From: Corallium rubrum
Lineage: Eukaryota > Cnidaria > Anthozoa > Scleralcyonacea > Coralliidae
DNA: 64,000 nucleotides
Assembly: GCA_964035015.1 (NCBI GenBank)
Contig: OZ036004.1
Location: forward strand, 14,145,427 to 14,209,426
Direction of reading: 5' to 3'
Shown here: positions 53,444-62,450 of the stretch, one piece after another
Layout of the letters: every line of letters begins with the position of its first letter
Position numbering within the stretch: the stretch's first letter is position 1
The notes under the pieces: model-generated
The model's database searches: none
Seen by the model: the letters and a program-made list of their open reading frames with translations, nothing else
What the model was told of the DNA's origin: nothing
Program-made: the position numbers and the translations under genes

Positions 53444-54007
53444 TTACCGTCTTGCTGTGAGATACACTGCAGATACTGCTAAGATAACTGTCAGATACCT
53501 ACCAGTAAAAACTAGAGCACCTCCACCAGCCTCCTCAATGTCTGACCACGGTATGGTAACCTTGGCTGGATTGAGCTTCTCCCATTTTTTCCTCTTTCTA
53601 CCATCATATATCACATCTGAACCTCCTCTTGTTAGTCCAACTGCTAGACCTGTGACTACTGCTGCTACAGCAAGACCAATACCAGCTAAAACACCAGCCC
53701 TCTTCATATCACTTCTTTGCGACGTCCTGAACCACTCATCGTAGAGCTCCCTTATTTCAGTTCTGAGAGTGTTTCTTTCGTAATCTGTGAGAACATCACC
53801 GGCTTGCAGGAACTCACCTCCGTTATACCACACAGCATAGTCGTTAACAAAATCTGCATCTCTCGGATCCCTGGTGACCTTAAAGAGATCTTTGTCCAAC
53901 AGGAAGTCTATGAACCTGTTATCATCACACTCAGGTCTAAGTACCAGAATGTTATCTAAGAAATCCTTCGTTTGATTATGCTCACGAAATCTAACTGTCT
54001 GCTCCAT
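53444..54007 (-). CDS. Membrane protein, 187 aa
   Basis: The ATG at 54007 (M-E-Q-T-V-R) is chosen; the frame is open upstream to 54106 but without ATG. The acidic N-terminal half is followed by two hydrophobic segments (V-L-A-G-I-G-L-A-V-A-A-V-V-T-G-L and Y-L-T-V-I-L-A-V-S-A-V-Y). Function unknown. Confidence 0.55.
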   Translation of the reverse strand: MEQTVRFREHNQTKDFLDNILVLRPECDDNRFIDFLLDKDLFKVTRDPRDADFVNDYAVWYNGGEFLQAGDVLTDYERNTLRTEIRELYDEWFRTSQRSDMKRAGVLAGIGLAVAAVVTGLAVGLTRGGSDVIYDGRKRKKWEKLNPAKVTIPWSDIEEAGGGALVFTGRYLTVILAVSAVYLTARR

Positions 54008-54047
54008 ATTATTTTCAGTGAGGATCACTCTGGCTGTTTCTTCAGTA

Positions 54048-54212
54048 TTATGCGCCCCCAGTCTGGCGTTTTCTGAATATAGCAGTATCTCTGCCAGGAT
54101 TAACACTCACTGTATGGTCTGTATCAGTTCCGCCGAAATCTGTTTCTTCAGTGTGAGGTGTGTCATAGTTAGCAACCTGGTTGTGCATTTCAAACTCCTC
54201 TAAGTCCCCCAT
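54048..54212 (-). CDS. Small acidic ORF, 54 aa
   Basis: ATG at 54212 overlaps the 3' end of the upstream gene by 23 bp. The sequence is D/E/T-rich (T-E-E-T-D-F-G-G-T-D-T-D) and ends T-G-G-A. The following gene has a related T-E-E-T stretch in another frame, so a frameshift fusing both is possible. Confidence 0.4.
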   Translation of the reverse strand: MGDLEEFEMHNQVANYDTPHTEETDFGGTDTDHTVSVNPGRDTAIFRKRQTGGA

Positions 54213-54726
54213 AATACTCTGATGATTTCATATATACATGGCCTCTGTAGACCCTACTATACCTATCCTTTATTTTCTTCTCCAGTGGCATAGTGCTGTC
54301 ATTTATTATGTTGTCTACCATAGTTAGATTGCTGAACATTGTGGATCTGTCAAACTCAATGCCTCTCAGATATCCTTTGATGGTGTTTAGTGACTTTGTG
54401 TAGCTCTTGTATGCCACCTCACACTGGCTGACTTTCTCTGCTATCTTTTTGTTCTTGATATACCCATGCATAAGAAGTCCGATAGCACTTATGGATAATG
54501 TAGCTAATCCACCCAATGCACTAAATGCTCCGCCGGCCACAGTGAGGAAGATAGCAGACATGTTCAGGGTTAAATTAATCCTAGAGAGTCTCTTGAATTG
54601 CCACTGGTAGCAGGTGGCCATCATGTGGTAGTGCTCGTACAGTGACTTTAGCATCTCAACCTCTTCTGAGCTCAGCTTTTCAGATATATGGTTAAACCTT
54701 ATTACACTCTTCTCCCTGTTAAGCAT
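54190..54726 (-). CDS. Two-TM protein with SLATT-like topology, 178 aa
   Basis: ATG at 54726. An N-terminal helix region precedes two adjacent hydrophobic helices (S-A-I-F-L-T-V-A-G-G-A-F-S-A-L-G-G and L-S-I-S-A-I-G-L-L-M-H), and a long soluble helical tail (K-K-I-A-E-K-V-S-Q-C-E-V-A-Y-K-S-Y). This arrangement and length resemble SLATT domains, two-TM effectors of bacterial conflict systems also found in some viruses. Resemblance is topological only. Confidence 0.5.
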   Translation of the reverse strand: MLNREKSVIRFNHISEKLSSEEVEMLKSLYEHYHMMATCYQWQFKRLSRINLTLNMSAIFLTVAGGAFSALGGLATLSISAIGLLMHGYIKNKKIAEKVSQCEVAYKSYTKSLNTIKGYLRGIEFDRSTMFSNLTMVDNIINDSTMPLEKKIKDRYSRVYRGHVYMKSSEYYGGLRGV

Positions 54727-54739
54727 AAAATAGGCAGGA

Positions 54740-55150
54740 TTAAACAGGCTCGTAAAACGCCACAGTTAGACAACTCTCATTACCACTAGTCAGTCCAGTT
54801 ATTGTTGGGTAGATGTAACCGACAGATGGTTTATTAGTAGCCTGCTGTGTTGAGATAGTATCTTTCACGTAAAAGTCATGATTAACAGGTATAGACCAGT
54901 GACCGCTATAATGCCTGTCTGCATTACCTAGGGTTAGTGTACCCAATAGCTCAGAACCTTGTGTCGCTCTGTAGGTAACATAGTACAGCCGGTACGTGAC
55001 CTGCACTACGTTGTCAGGCACGACGCCATCTGTGTCGAACGAGTGGCACAATATTCTTATCATAGTGTCCTTACTTACTGGGACCATCGGGTAGGTGTTA
55101 CCACCTAGCGAATTCGGCGTTCCACCAATTGCTGGGTAGTACCAGACCAT
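54740..55150 (-). CDS. Beta-rich structural-type protein, 136 aa
   Basis: ATG at 55150. Alternating hydrophobic/threonine/glycine stretches with many prolines and tyrosines suggest beta structure. No motif recognised. Being first in the leftward operon-like row near the capsid gene, a minor virion protein is possible. Confidence 0.45.
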   Translation of the reverse strand: MVWYYPAIGGTPNSLGGNTYPMVPVSKDTMIRILCHSFDTDGVVPDNVVQVTYRLYYVTYRATQGSELLGTLTLGNADRHYSGHWSIPVNHDFYVKDTISTQQATNKPSVGYIYPTITGLTSGNESCLTVAFYEPV

Positions 55151-55378
55151 TGTGGCGTTAAGTCTTTAATTTTCCTTCTTGGCAAACTTTTCTATGGCAT
55201 ACTTTTTATTTATCAGATGATTGTCATCAGTGGCCGGTGTGCTTTGGGTTATCCTGAAATTTTTCATGTCAATGTCGTCAGTGACTTCATTACTTCCTGA
55301 TGACGTTGTATAACCTAAATTCAGACTCATATATTAAGGAATATAAACCTGCTTACTGCGTAACCACCCACGGCAGCT
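55151..55378. promoter_or_regulatory. Divergent spacer between the two Polinton arms
   Basis: About 230 bp separating minus- and plus-strand genes; it has AT-rich stretches (catatattaaggaatataaa at 55328) just upstream of the plus-strand gene and must hold both promoters. Confidence 0.5.
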
Positions 55379-56077
55379 ATGGGTAGCTGCTGCCATAATA
55401 TGATCTATATTATGAGGAAACTGACCGCGATTATAGAAGGATCATATAAGGTGATTAGATTGGAGGAGCCTATAATGACAGGGAAAAATCCCCATATTCT
55501 GCTGAAGAAGGCTTACATAATGTGGGAGTACTATAATGTATCCAGCAGTAAGGGTAACTACTATGTTCATAATAAGAGGGTGAACAAATTCCTTGGGGAT
55601 GGTTATTATACATTCCAGGATTTTAAGAAGATACTTGAGGAGAACAGCGGGGTTACATTAACACTTAGTAAACCAGAGGCTAAGTGTACGATGGTGGCCG
55701 ACAGTAGCACGACGCTAGTACTGCATAACAACTTAGCCTCTTTACTAGGGTTCAGCACCCGTATATTTTTACCAGGTAGTAATGTGAAAAGTGGGCTGAT
55801 AAATGTGAATAACGGGCTGAAGTACTTGGTGGTGATGTGTAATGTAATATCTACATCAATGAATCTGTATAACGGGAGGAAGAGTAGTACCCTAGTGAGT
55901 CTTCCAGTCACTAGTGAGCAGCCGCTGTTCGGTTCGACACAGTCATTTGTTGACATTGAGACCGAGCTGGAAATCGGTAAAGGTGTCATCAATGAGCTGG
56001 AATTCCATGTGACAGACCAGAATGGAAACCCGCTGAATGGTTTTGGGAGCATATTGCTGGAGCTGTACATCTCGTAG
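55379..56077 (+). CDS. Putative minor capsid (penton-type) protein
   Basis: ATG at 55379; a second in-frame ATG at 55400 and a third at 55412 are alternative starts. The protein has N-N-L-A-S-L-L-G-F-S-T, N-V-N-N-G-L-K-Y-L-V-V-M-C-N and I-N-E-L-E-F-H-V-T-D-Q-N-G-N-P-L. This signature occurs in many invertebrate Polinton proteins that fit a single jelly-roll minor capsid protein. It precedes integrase by 5 bp. Confidence 0.6.
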   Translation: MGSCCHNMIYIMRKLTAIIEGSYKVIRLEEPIMTGKNPHILLKKAYIMWEYYNVSSSKGNYYVHNKRVNKFLGDGYYTFQDFKKILEENSGVTLTLSKPEAKCTMVADSSTTLVLHNNLASLLGFSTRIFLPGSNVKSGLINVNNGLKYLVVMCNVISTSMNLYNGRKSSTLVSLPVTSEQPLFGSTQSFVDIETELEIGKGVINELEFHVTDQNGNPLNGFGSILLELYIS

Positions 56078-56082
56078 AGTAT

Positions 56083-56607
56083 ATGGACAATGACATAGAA
56101 TTGGAACAGGGGTTGAGGGATATATACTATAATCCAGCAACTGGTTACCAGTCAGCTGAGAGACTTTACGAGAAAGCCCTGGCTGATGGTCTCCCTGGTG
56201 TGAGTAGGAGTAAGGTCACTGAGTGGCTGAAATCGCAGGACACTTTTACACGGTACAGGAAAATAGTTAGTAAGCATAAGTTCAGACAGACTAGGGTTTA
56301 CTACCTTGGTGAGCAGCTGCAGATGGACCTTGTTGATATGGGTAAGTATGGGAATAAGAATGGGGGATACCGTTGGATACTGACGGCTGTTGAAATTCTA
56401 AGCAGATATGCCTTTGCCATCCCTGTGTATAGGAAAGACACTGGAAGTATGACCAAGGCGGTAACGTTGTTGCTTAAGAAATTTAAGAAGCGTTTTGGAG
56501 CGGATCCAGAACTGGTGCAGTTTGACGATGGCAAGGAATTTTACAATGTTGGGGTAAGGTCCTTACTGGAGGGAGCTGGTGCTAAGTACTTTAGCTTAGT
56601 ACTTTAG
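56083..56607 (+). pseudogene. Polinton integrase, N-terminal and first catalytic part, broken
   Basis: ATG at 56083. The first catalytic D is in Q-M-D-L-V-D-M (about residue 82), the second in F-D-D-G-K-E-F (about residue 149). The frame is broken just after A-K-Y-F-S by a 13-bp tandem duplication (56583-56595 copied at 56596-56608, one mismatch) that shifts the frame and gives an immediate stop. Confidence 0.85.
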
Positions 56608-56608
56608 C

Positions 56609-57184
56609 ACTCTATCAGATAAGAAGGCTGCTGTTGTGGAACGGTTCAACAGAACCTTAAAGACGGCTATGTGGAAGTACTTCTACAGTAAGGGAACATA
56701 TAAGTGGACTGATGTTCTAGACTCGCTGGTTAGTAATTACAATAACAGTAAGCATAGAACTATACTGATGAAACCTGCTAATGTTAATAAAAGTAATGAG
56801 GCTGAAGTGTGGAACACCTTATTTGGCCACACCTTTGGAGAATACCCTCTAGCTAAATTTAAAGTTGGTGACACTGTTAGGATAAGTAAGTACAAAAGCA
56901 TATTCACTAAGGGCTATGAGGCTAACTTCACAGAGGAACTATTCAAGGTGACGAAGGTAATCCGGGGTGATCCAAATGTTTATGAAATAGCGGACTTAGA
57001 GGGTGAGCCAATAATTGGGAAGTTTTATGAAGAGGAGCTAAGCGCTGTTGTTAAGAAGGATCATGTCTATAGAGTGGAGAGAATACTGAAGAGGAAAAAG
57101 AAGATGGTCCTGGTTAAGTGGCTTGGGTATGATAGCAAGCACAATAGCTGGGTACCTGAGAGTGATATTCAGAATATTGGTTAG
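56609..57184 (+). pseudogene. Polinton integrase, C-terminal part with chromodomain
   Basis: The frame resumes right after the duplication. The catalytic E is in V-V-E-R-F-N-R-T-L-K. An SH3-like region (F-K-V-G-D-T-V-R-I-S-K-Y) and a chromodomain (V-Y-R-V-E-R-I-L-K-R-K, then V-K-W-L-G-Y and S-W-V-P-E-S-D-I) follow, the usual end of Polinton integrases. Chromodomains can guide integration to marked chromatin. Confidence 0.85.
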
Positions 57185-57187
57185 TTT

Positions 57188-58717
57188 ATGGATGAAGGTG
57201 GTAACGTATTTGACGACTTTGAAAACAACCCTCCTGAAAATGTCGAAGGGTATGATGAAGAGGAGTTGGATCTAGGATCTGATAACTTGTCAGATCAGTC
57301 TGAAGATCCTTATGCTGAGACTGCATGGATTGACGATGATCTAGACTACTATGGTACAGACATTTCTGTTGTTAGGGAAATTGGAACTAGGAGTAATATT
57401 AACATGTACGTTAATAGATTGATAACTAAAAAAGGTACCATCAGCATAAAAATGGCAGAATATAATCGTAGGAATGTAGCCAAACTTATTAGATCATTTA
57501 TAGCCTTAACTGATGGTGATGGTGTAAGACCTCTACTAAATAATGAGGACGGTCTCAGAATAATCCGTGGTGTCACTTTCTCGAGAGGTGGGTCTATCAC
57601 ATTTGGAGGTCTGACAACTACTCTAAGTTATAATGGTATAGACGTTAGGGAGATTAACACAGGTAAGTCCACCAGTAGTAAACCCGTCACAAGAAAGCTG
57701 AATGTTGGTTCACAATCTGAGGTGGAGTTTAGTGGACTGGTCGCCGGTGCCCTCAGGACTGAAAGTGATATGTCGGAATCGGTGTCAGATGAAACGGGAG
57801 TAAGTACGGAAGTTGTTAGGGAGGTGTTTGATGAAGATACATATACTGAACTCACACCTGAGATGATTGAAAGTATGGTCAGGGAAAAGAGTAAACACTA
57901 TAAGGCACTAAAGCCAGGGGAAAAGATAGGTAGACTTATTGATGACCTTAATAACACCACCATTTTTGACGGAACTGGTAATGATCCGATTGATCTGCCA
58001 GATATACCTGATAGTGTGTCCATGGAGATAGCTGAGTCCTCTGTTTCAGAAATTAGTAGGAGGTTACATGGACGGGTTGAGGAGCTGACAGAACAGGAGA
58101 TCCGTGAGTTCGCAGGAATTCTAAACCCTAGGGGGGATGCTGACACTAAGACAGAAGATCTCGACCAGGTGGCTAATGAGTATAGACTGAAGGCTATCAA
58201 AGAGCCTAACCCGCTGAAGGAGCAACTGTACAGGAATATCCAGAGGGTATCTGAGCTGAAGAGCGATTTTATACGTATTACTGAGAAAGCTGTTCCTCCT
58301 ATACATAGTGAGGCTAGGTCAGTGTTTGAGGAGGAGGTTGATAGTAATGAGAGTATAAGAGATCTGTCTAGGTTAGAGCGCTTTAAGAAGTGGATGAAGG
58401 ATAACTGGCTTACTGCATCATCGCTTGCTGTGGGTCTGGCCGGTCTCATGACGACGATAATAATAGGGTTGCGTCATAATATTAAAAGAGGTGCTAACGC
58501 TGTCGGATCATTCGGACGGTCGCTCTATAATACCTTCAGAAAGTTGGCTAAGAGACTCGGTCCAGTGTTAGGTCCTATTATCATAGCTGTCGGTAACCTG
58601 ATAGTTGCCCTTCTGAAGTATGGTGCTATGGGGCTGGCCTGGTTGGCTAGCAATCTGTGGGTGTTGGTTCTGGCAATTGTCTGGATGGTTTATGATAGAT
58701 ACGGAAAAAAGAAATAA
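57188..58717 (+). CDS. Large acidic protein with C-terminal membrane segments, 509 aa
   Basis: ATG at 57188, 4 bp after the integrase stop. Acidic N-terminus (D-E-E-E-L-D-L-G-S-D), a long soluble part, and at the C-terminus hydrophobic segments: A-S-S-L-A-V-G-L-A-G-L-M-T-T-I-I-I-G, a basic amphipathic stretch, and L-G-P-I-I-I-A-V-G-N-L-I-V-A-L-L. Such tails are common in virion proteins that act on membranes. Function not established. Confidence 0.6.
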   Translation: MDEGGNVFDDFENNPPENVEGYDEEELDLGSDNLSDQSEDPYAETAWIDDDLDYYGTDISVVREIGTRSNINMYVNRLITKKGTISIKMAEYNRRNVAKLIRSFIALTDGDGVRPLLNNEDGLRIIRGVTFSRGGSITFGGLTTTLSYNGIDVREINTGKSTSSKPVTRKLNVGSQSEVEFSGLVAGALRTESDMSESVSDETGVSTEVVREVFDEDTYTELTPEMIESMVREKSKHYKALKPGEKIGRLIDDLNNTTIFDGTGNDPIDLPDIPDSVSMEIAESSVSEISRRLHGRVEELTEQEIREFAGILNPRGDADTKTEDLDQVANEYRLKAIKEPNPLKEQLYRNIQRVSELKSDFIRITEKAVPPIHSEARSVFEEEVDSNESIRDLSRLERFKKWMKDNWLTASSLAVGLAGLMTTIIIGLRHNIKRGANAVGSFGRSLYNTFRKLAKRLGPVLGPIIIAVGNLIVALLKYGAMGLAWLASNLWVLVLAIVWMVYDRYGKKK

Positions 58718-58732
58718 GATATAACTTAGTCT

Positions 58733-59968
58733 ATGTTGCAGGAAGATAGAATCACTCCAGGCTATAAACTAAAGAAACCAGACAGTAGTAAAAAAGGCAC
58801 TAGGAGAGTAGTCGACGTGACATTTAACCCAACACATATATCCTCTGGTCAGGACCTGTATGTAAAGCTGGCTACAATGCCGGTTAATCATGTACTAGTC
58901 CCTGGCAGTAGAATGCTTACTTTCAGCCTTAAGAATGGCAACAAGGAGTCATACCATCAGAACAATCTAAAGTTCACCCTGTTTAAGCAAATCACCCACA
59001 AGTTTAACGCTGAAATATACAGAGACCTTAATGAGGCTCACGTTCTTAGATGCTATGAGGACCTATGGTCTAAGTCCAAGCGGGCTGGGAAAATAGATCA
59101 GGGTCTTGGTGGGAGTGCTAACCTTGCTAAGCTAAGAAGTCAGGACGTTAGTGGTGATGCTAGTGTTGTTGGTGATGTTCTCATGAATAGCATCTACGGT
59201 AATAGGTTCACAGTTCCTATCGATGATGACTGGCTTAGTGAAAATGGGGCTGTCTACCCCCATGCGCTTCAGAATACACACGAGACTATACTGAAAATTA
59301 ACAGTCCGGGTAACGTATTACTACCCGGTGGTAGTGGTAAGGCTGTGCCAGGTAGCTTTAAGCTGGATAACCTAAAGTTGAGGTATGAGACAGTTGAGAA
59401 TGAGGTTCTGGCTAGTGAGACCGAGGGAATCTATAGCAGAGGGAAATCTTCCTACTACGGTCACGCCACCCTGGTTAAAACCTTCCCAGTTTCTGCTGCT
59501 ACTACAAAAATCCATGAAAATGTTAACCTACCAAGGAAGTCTCTAAGAAACATCGTAATGATCTTCAAAAGAACCACTGATGGAAGTGAGTCGTTCTACT
59601 ACCCAGCTATTGAGAGTGTCAAAATAAGTTTCCAGGGTCAGCCAAATTTCCTGTACACACAGTCGATGAAGAAGTACGATTTCTTTAATGAGGCTAGCCG
59701 GGTGTTCTTCCCATGTGATGACAAGTCTGACAGGAATGTTAGTGAAGCGAATTTCTACAACGATAAGTTCGCCTTGGTTTGCGACTTCTCAACAACAGCG
59801 TTGAAGAGGGTACAGGGCCAGGGTGTGAGGCTGACTGACACGCAGAATGGGATACTCATTGAGGTGGAGAAGAGTGCTGGCACTACCGCCTGTATCTGCT
59901 ACCTGTACGTTCTGTCGGACGGACTCATAAACTTAGCCAATGGGCAGCTGCAATCTATTCAGTATTAG
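58733..59968 (+). CDS. Polinton major capsid protein (double jelly-roll type)
   Basis: ATG at 58733, 411 residues. Blocks such as V-P-G-S-R-M-L-T-F-S-L, ESVKISFQGQPNFLYTQSMK and A-S-R-V-F-F-P-C-D-D match the Polinton major capsid family (known as PY). It lies between the membrane protein and the ATPase. No frameshifts or stops; start is 15 bp after the previous stop. It would form the capsid shell. Confidence 0.7.
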   Translation: MLQEDRITPGYKLKKPDSSKKGTRRVVDVTFNPTHISSGQDLYVKLATMPVNHVLVPGSRMLTFSLKNGNKESYHQNNLKFTLFKQITHKFNAEIYRDLNEAHVLRCYEDLWSKSKRAGKIDQGLGGSANLAKLRSQDVSGDASVVGDVLMNSIYGNRFTVPIDDDWLSENGAVYPHALQNTHETILKINSPGNVLLPGGSGKAVPGSFKLDNLKLRYETVENEVLASETEGIYSRGKSSYYGHATLVKTFPVSAATTKIHENVNLPRKSLRNIVMIFKRTTDGSESFYYPAIESVKISFQGQPNFLYTQSMKKYDFFNEASRVFFPCDDKSDRNVSEANFYNDKFALVCDFSTTALKRVQGQGVRLTDTQNGILIEVEKSAGTTACICYLYVLSDGLINLANGQLQSIQY

Positions 59969-59971
59969 TGT

Positions 59972-60568
59972 ATGGATCAGCCTGAGACTATTCTAATAGT
60001 TGGACCATCTGGATGTGGGAAAACTTACACACTGCTTAACGAAATACTTGCCGTAGAGTATAAAAAGTATTTTGACTTCATCATAATACTTTGTCCTACG
60101 CTATGGATAAACATGACATACCTGGACTGGGGATATCTGAAGAGTGATGCTGATGTCATCGGGTTGGATATAAGCCCAGACAGACTTGACCATGTTCTTG
60201 AGGTTATAGTGAAAATTTACTCTGGGTCCAAGACTGCTATAATAGTTGATGATATGAGTAACACAAATGATCAGCATCACAACGACGGCATGCTGACTTT
60301 TTTATCATATAGTGGTAGGCACCATAATATCACGTTGTTCATTCTCACGCAGAAATTGAACAGTGTAGCGACTGGCATAAGGGATAATACAACTAGACTG
60401 ATATTTTTCAGTACTCATAACAGAAGAAGTATAAAGGTGTTGAGGGACGAGTTCTTTGGACATATCGCAGACAGTGAAATGGAGAAGTCTATAATTGCGC
60501 AACTTTCTACAGAAAGATACCTTGACATCAGACTAAGTACGCAACCACCAACTTATACAGTTAAATGA
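59972..60568 (+). CDS. FtsK/HerA-type packaging ATPase (A32-like)
   Basis: ATG at 59972, 198 residues. Walker A is G-P-S-G-C-G-K-T at residues 11-18, Walker B is T-A-I-I-V-D-D-M at about residue 90, and L-F-I-L-T-Q-K has the conserved Q of sensor I. Predicted to pump element DNA into capsids. Intact. Confidence 0.85.
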   Translation: MDQPETILIVGPSGCGKTYTLLNEILAVEYKKYFDFIIILCPTLWINMTYLDWGYLKSDADVIGLDISPDRLDHVLEVIVKIYSGSKTAIIVDDMSNTNDQHHNDGMLTFLSYSGRHHNITLFILTQKLNSVATGIRDNTTRLIFFSTHNRRSIKVLRDEFFGHIADSEMEKSIIAQLSTERYLDIRLSTQPPTYTVK

Positions 60569-60571
60569 AAC

Positions 60572-60662
60572 ATGCCTTACTGTATGAAGAAGGAAGGTAA
60601 GCGCAATAAAGCTGAGCCAGTTGTTATTGAAGACGAAGCTATTGAAAAACTAGTGGATGAGC

Positions 60663-60663
<1 letters not shown>
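60572..60663 (+). pseudogene. Cut-off Polinton gene, first 31 codons
   Basis: ATG at 60572, 3 bp after the ATPase. It reads M-P-Y-C-M-K-K-E-G-K-R-N-K, then acidic residues, and runs into the (TA)n tract, so the rest of the gene is missing. It may encode the N-terminus of a small Polinton protein; it is too short to identify. Confidence 0.55.

Positions 60664-60705
<42 letters not shown>
60664..60705. repeat. (TA)n tract at Polinton/Penelope junction
   Basis: About 20 TA dinucleotides join the cut Polinton gene to the Penelope-like element. The frame remains open through it and gives a chimeric ORF. A second (TA)n lies at 62155-62220 beyond the element. Confidence 0.95.
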
Positions 60706-60707
<2 letters not shown>

Positions 60708-61941
60708 TCTCATTATTTACTGCTATACCAGTCAAGAAAGCATGCAACTACATCCGTCAGAAACTAGAAAAAGACAATACATTACACTCACGGACACAAC
60801 TCGACATTGACGACATTATCTCTCTCTTAGAGTTTGTTTTGTCAAACAACTACTTCATTTACAACGATGACACGTACAAACAGATACAAGGGTGTGCAAT
60901 GGGAAGTCCCGTTAGCGCAGTGGTAGCAAACTTATGTATGGAAGAAATTGAAGAACGTGCTATTGAAACCACTACAACCAAACCCAAAGTATGGAAACGA
61001 TACGCGTTGACGATGGATACTGCATCACTAAGACGAATTCTATCTCAGAATTTCACGACAAACTCAACTCCATTGACCCCAACATATCCTTCACTATTGA
61101 ACACGAAACGAACGGAACTCTAGCATTCCTTGACACACTAACTTCACGACGTAACGGCAAAATTTCAATCGACGTTTACAGAAAACCGACACACACAGAT
61201 CGATATCTCGATTTCAATTCACACCATGACAAGACACACAAAACCAGCACTGCACGATCTTTAATTCATAGAGCATTAACATTACCTAGTACAGAAGAAG
61301 GAAAACGCAAGGAATTCAACTATACAAGCAACGCTCTCAAATCTAACAACTACCCCACTAATCTCATTACAAAAACCAAACACACCATAACCTCTACTAC
61401 AACGACACCATCACCGGAAGAGCTAGTCGGAATATTCTTCCAAAGATTTGAGCCATCCAGTACACAAGGATATGCTGTTCTTCCGTACATTAGAGGACTA
61501 ACCGAACCGCTACAACGTAACTTACGCAAACACAACATTGACGTTGCCACCAGACCATTAAAAACATTACAACAACAATTTCCATCGCCAAAATACAGAG
61601 TTCCGACACAACAACAACAAACAAATGTGGTGTACAAGATCCCATGCAAAGAATGTTCTTGGACGTATATCGGAGAAACAGGACGATCATTTGAGAGAAG
61701 GAAAAAAGAACACATGAGAAACTTGAAAACCTGCGCACAAGGCTCCAACATTGCAAATCACGCTTGGAATCACGATCATGGAATTGACTTTAATAATAGT
61801 GAAATTATTGATAAAGGAAGTTTCAGAGTAAGAAAGTCTCTAGAATCATGGCACACCGCTGTTACAAGAAATGCTGACAACAACGCCAAAACATTGCCAA
61901 GCCAATACAACATTCTTATAAATAAACTATGCCGCACTTAA
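60706..61941 (+). pseudogene. Penelope-like RT and GIY-YIG endonuclease, frameshifted
   Basis: RT motifs: S-L-F-T-A-I-P-V-K-K-A, Q-G-C-A-M-G-S-P-V-S-A-V-V-A-N, then a frameshift (near 61000) right at the catalytic box: K-V-W-K-R-Y lies in one frame and V-D-D-G-Y-C in another. Downstream: L-A-F-L-D-T-L, D-V-Y-R-K-P-T-H-T-D-R-Y-L-D. The GIY-YIG domain is near the end (V-Y-K-I-P-C-K-E-C, then T-Y-I-G-E-T-G-R-S, R-K-K-E-H). Such an RT plus GIY-YIG is specific to Penelope-like elements. One extra base breaks it. Confidence 0.85.
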
Positions 61942-62147
61942 TTATAATTATTCGTATGTATTAATATCTAGCTGTCACTCATCCTTATAATTTATTCAAG
62001 CTCACTGTAACATATCATATTCCATTCACATCCTTCCCGTTGAAGGCCACAGACTGGTGGCCGAAAGCTCGAAATAAATATATTTGATCAGAGAACGTTC
62101 TTCATATTAATTATGCCTTTACCTGATCGCGCCTCATCTATATTTTC

Positions 62148-62154
<7 letters not shown>
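60706..62154 (+). mobile_element. Penelope-like element, 5'-truncated, inserted at (TA)n
   Basis: RT and GIY-YIG endonuclease reading, flanked by (TA)n on both sides, with a 3' UTR carrying the stem ggccacagactggtggcc followed by gaaagctcgaaataaa (62047-62081). The first RT motif present is S-L-F-T-A-I-P-V, so everything upstream is missing. It caps the Polinton. Confidence 0.85.

Positions 62155-62220
<66 letters not shown>
62155..62220. repeat. (TA)n tract right of Penelope element
   Basis: About 33 TA repeats, longer than the left tract. Confidence 0.95.
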
Positions 62221-62223
<3 letters not shown>

Positions 62224-62229
62224 CCCCGG

Positions 62230-62327
62230 TACAGAACTGATATCAATGTCTGTAAATGTGATACAGAACTGTTTAATAAAACATCAGTTCTGTATCACAT
62301 TTACAGACACTGATATCCAGTTCTGTA
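62230..62327. repeat. Hairpin, 42-bp arms
   Basis: Arms 62230-62271 and 62285-62327 are inverted copies with one mismatch and one indel, loop 13 nt. Each arm itself begins and ends with acagaactg. Could be a MITE or foldback left next to the (TA)n. Confidence 0.85.
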
Positions 62328-62417
62328 GCAAGTGTACCGACACTTTGCATATTCAACTATCTTGAGTAAGGTAGGAAACAGTTGTTGAAGAACAACATTT
62401 GTTGAATAACAAATGGA

Positions 62418-62450
62418 AAGAACAAATTTTTAAACGAAACGCATTTAGTG
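62418..62450. repeat. 33-bp direct repeat, right copy
   Basis: Copy of 34948-34980 with one mismatch. The bases after it (tgtcgactgcgg) differ from those after the left copy. Confidence 0.75.

Larger units (their letters stand above)
43990..60663. mobile_element. Polinton/Maverick (virus-like element), truncated at its right end
   Basis: Protein-primed DNA polymerase B, chromodomain integrase, packaging ATPase and a double-jelly-roll-type capsid protein define a Polinton. Genes from 55150 leftward are on the minus strand and from 55379 rightward on the plus strand, with a short divergent spacer between. The left 1.3 kb before the polymerase gene has the terminal-type repeats expected near a Polinton TIR. 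No right TIR is present: the last gene is cut at a (TA)n tract at 60664 where a Penelope-like element begins. The left boundary near 43990 is inference, because TIR and TSD cannot be checked without the right end. The cysteine protease gene is not seen. Confidence 0.85.

Noticed and set aside
62040..62100. Hammerhead ribozyme in the Penelope 3' region
   Set aside because: The stem ggccac/gtggcc and gaaa are present, but the ctgatga core is not.
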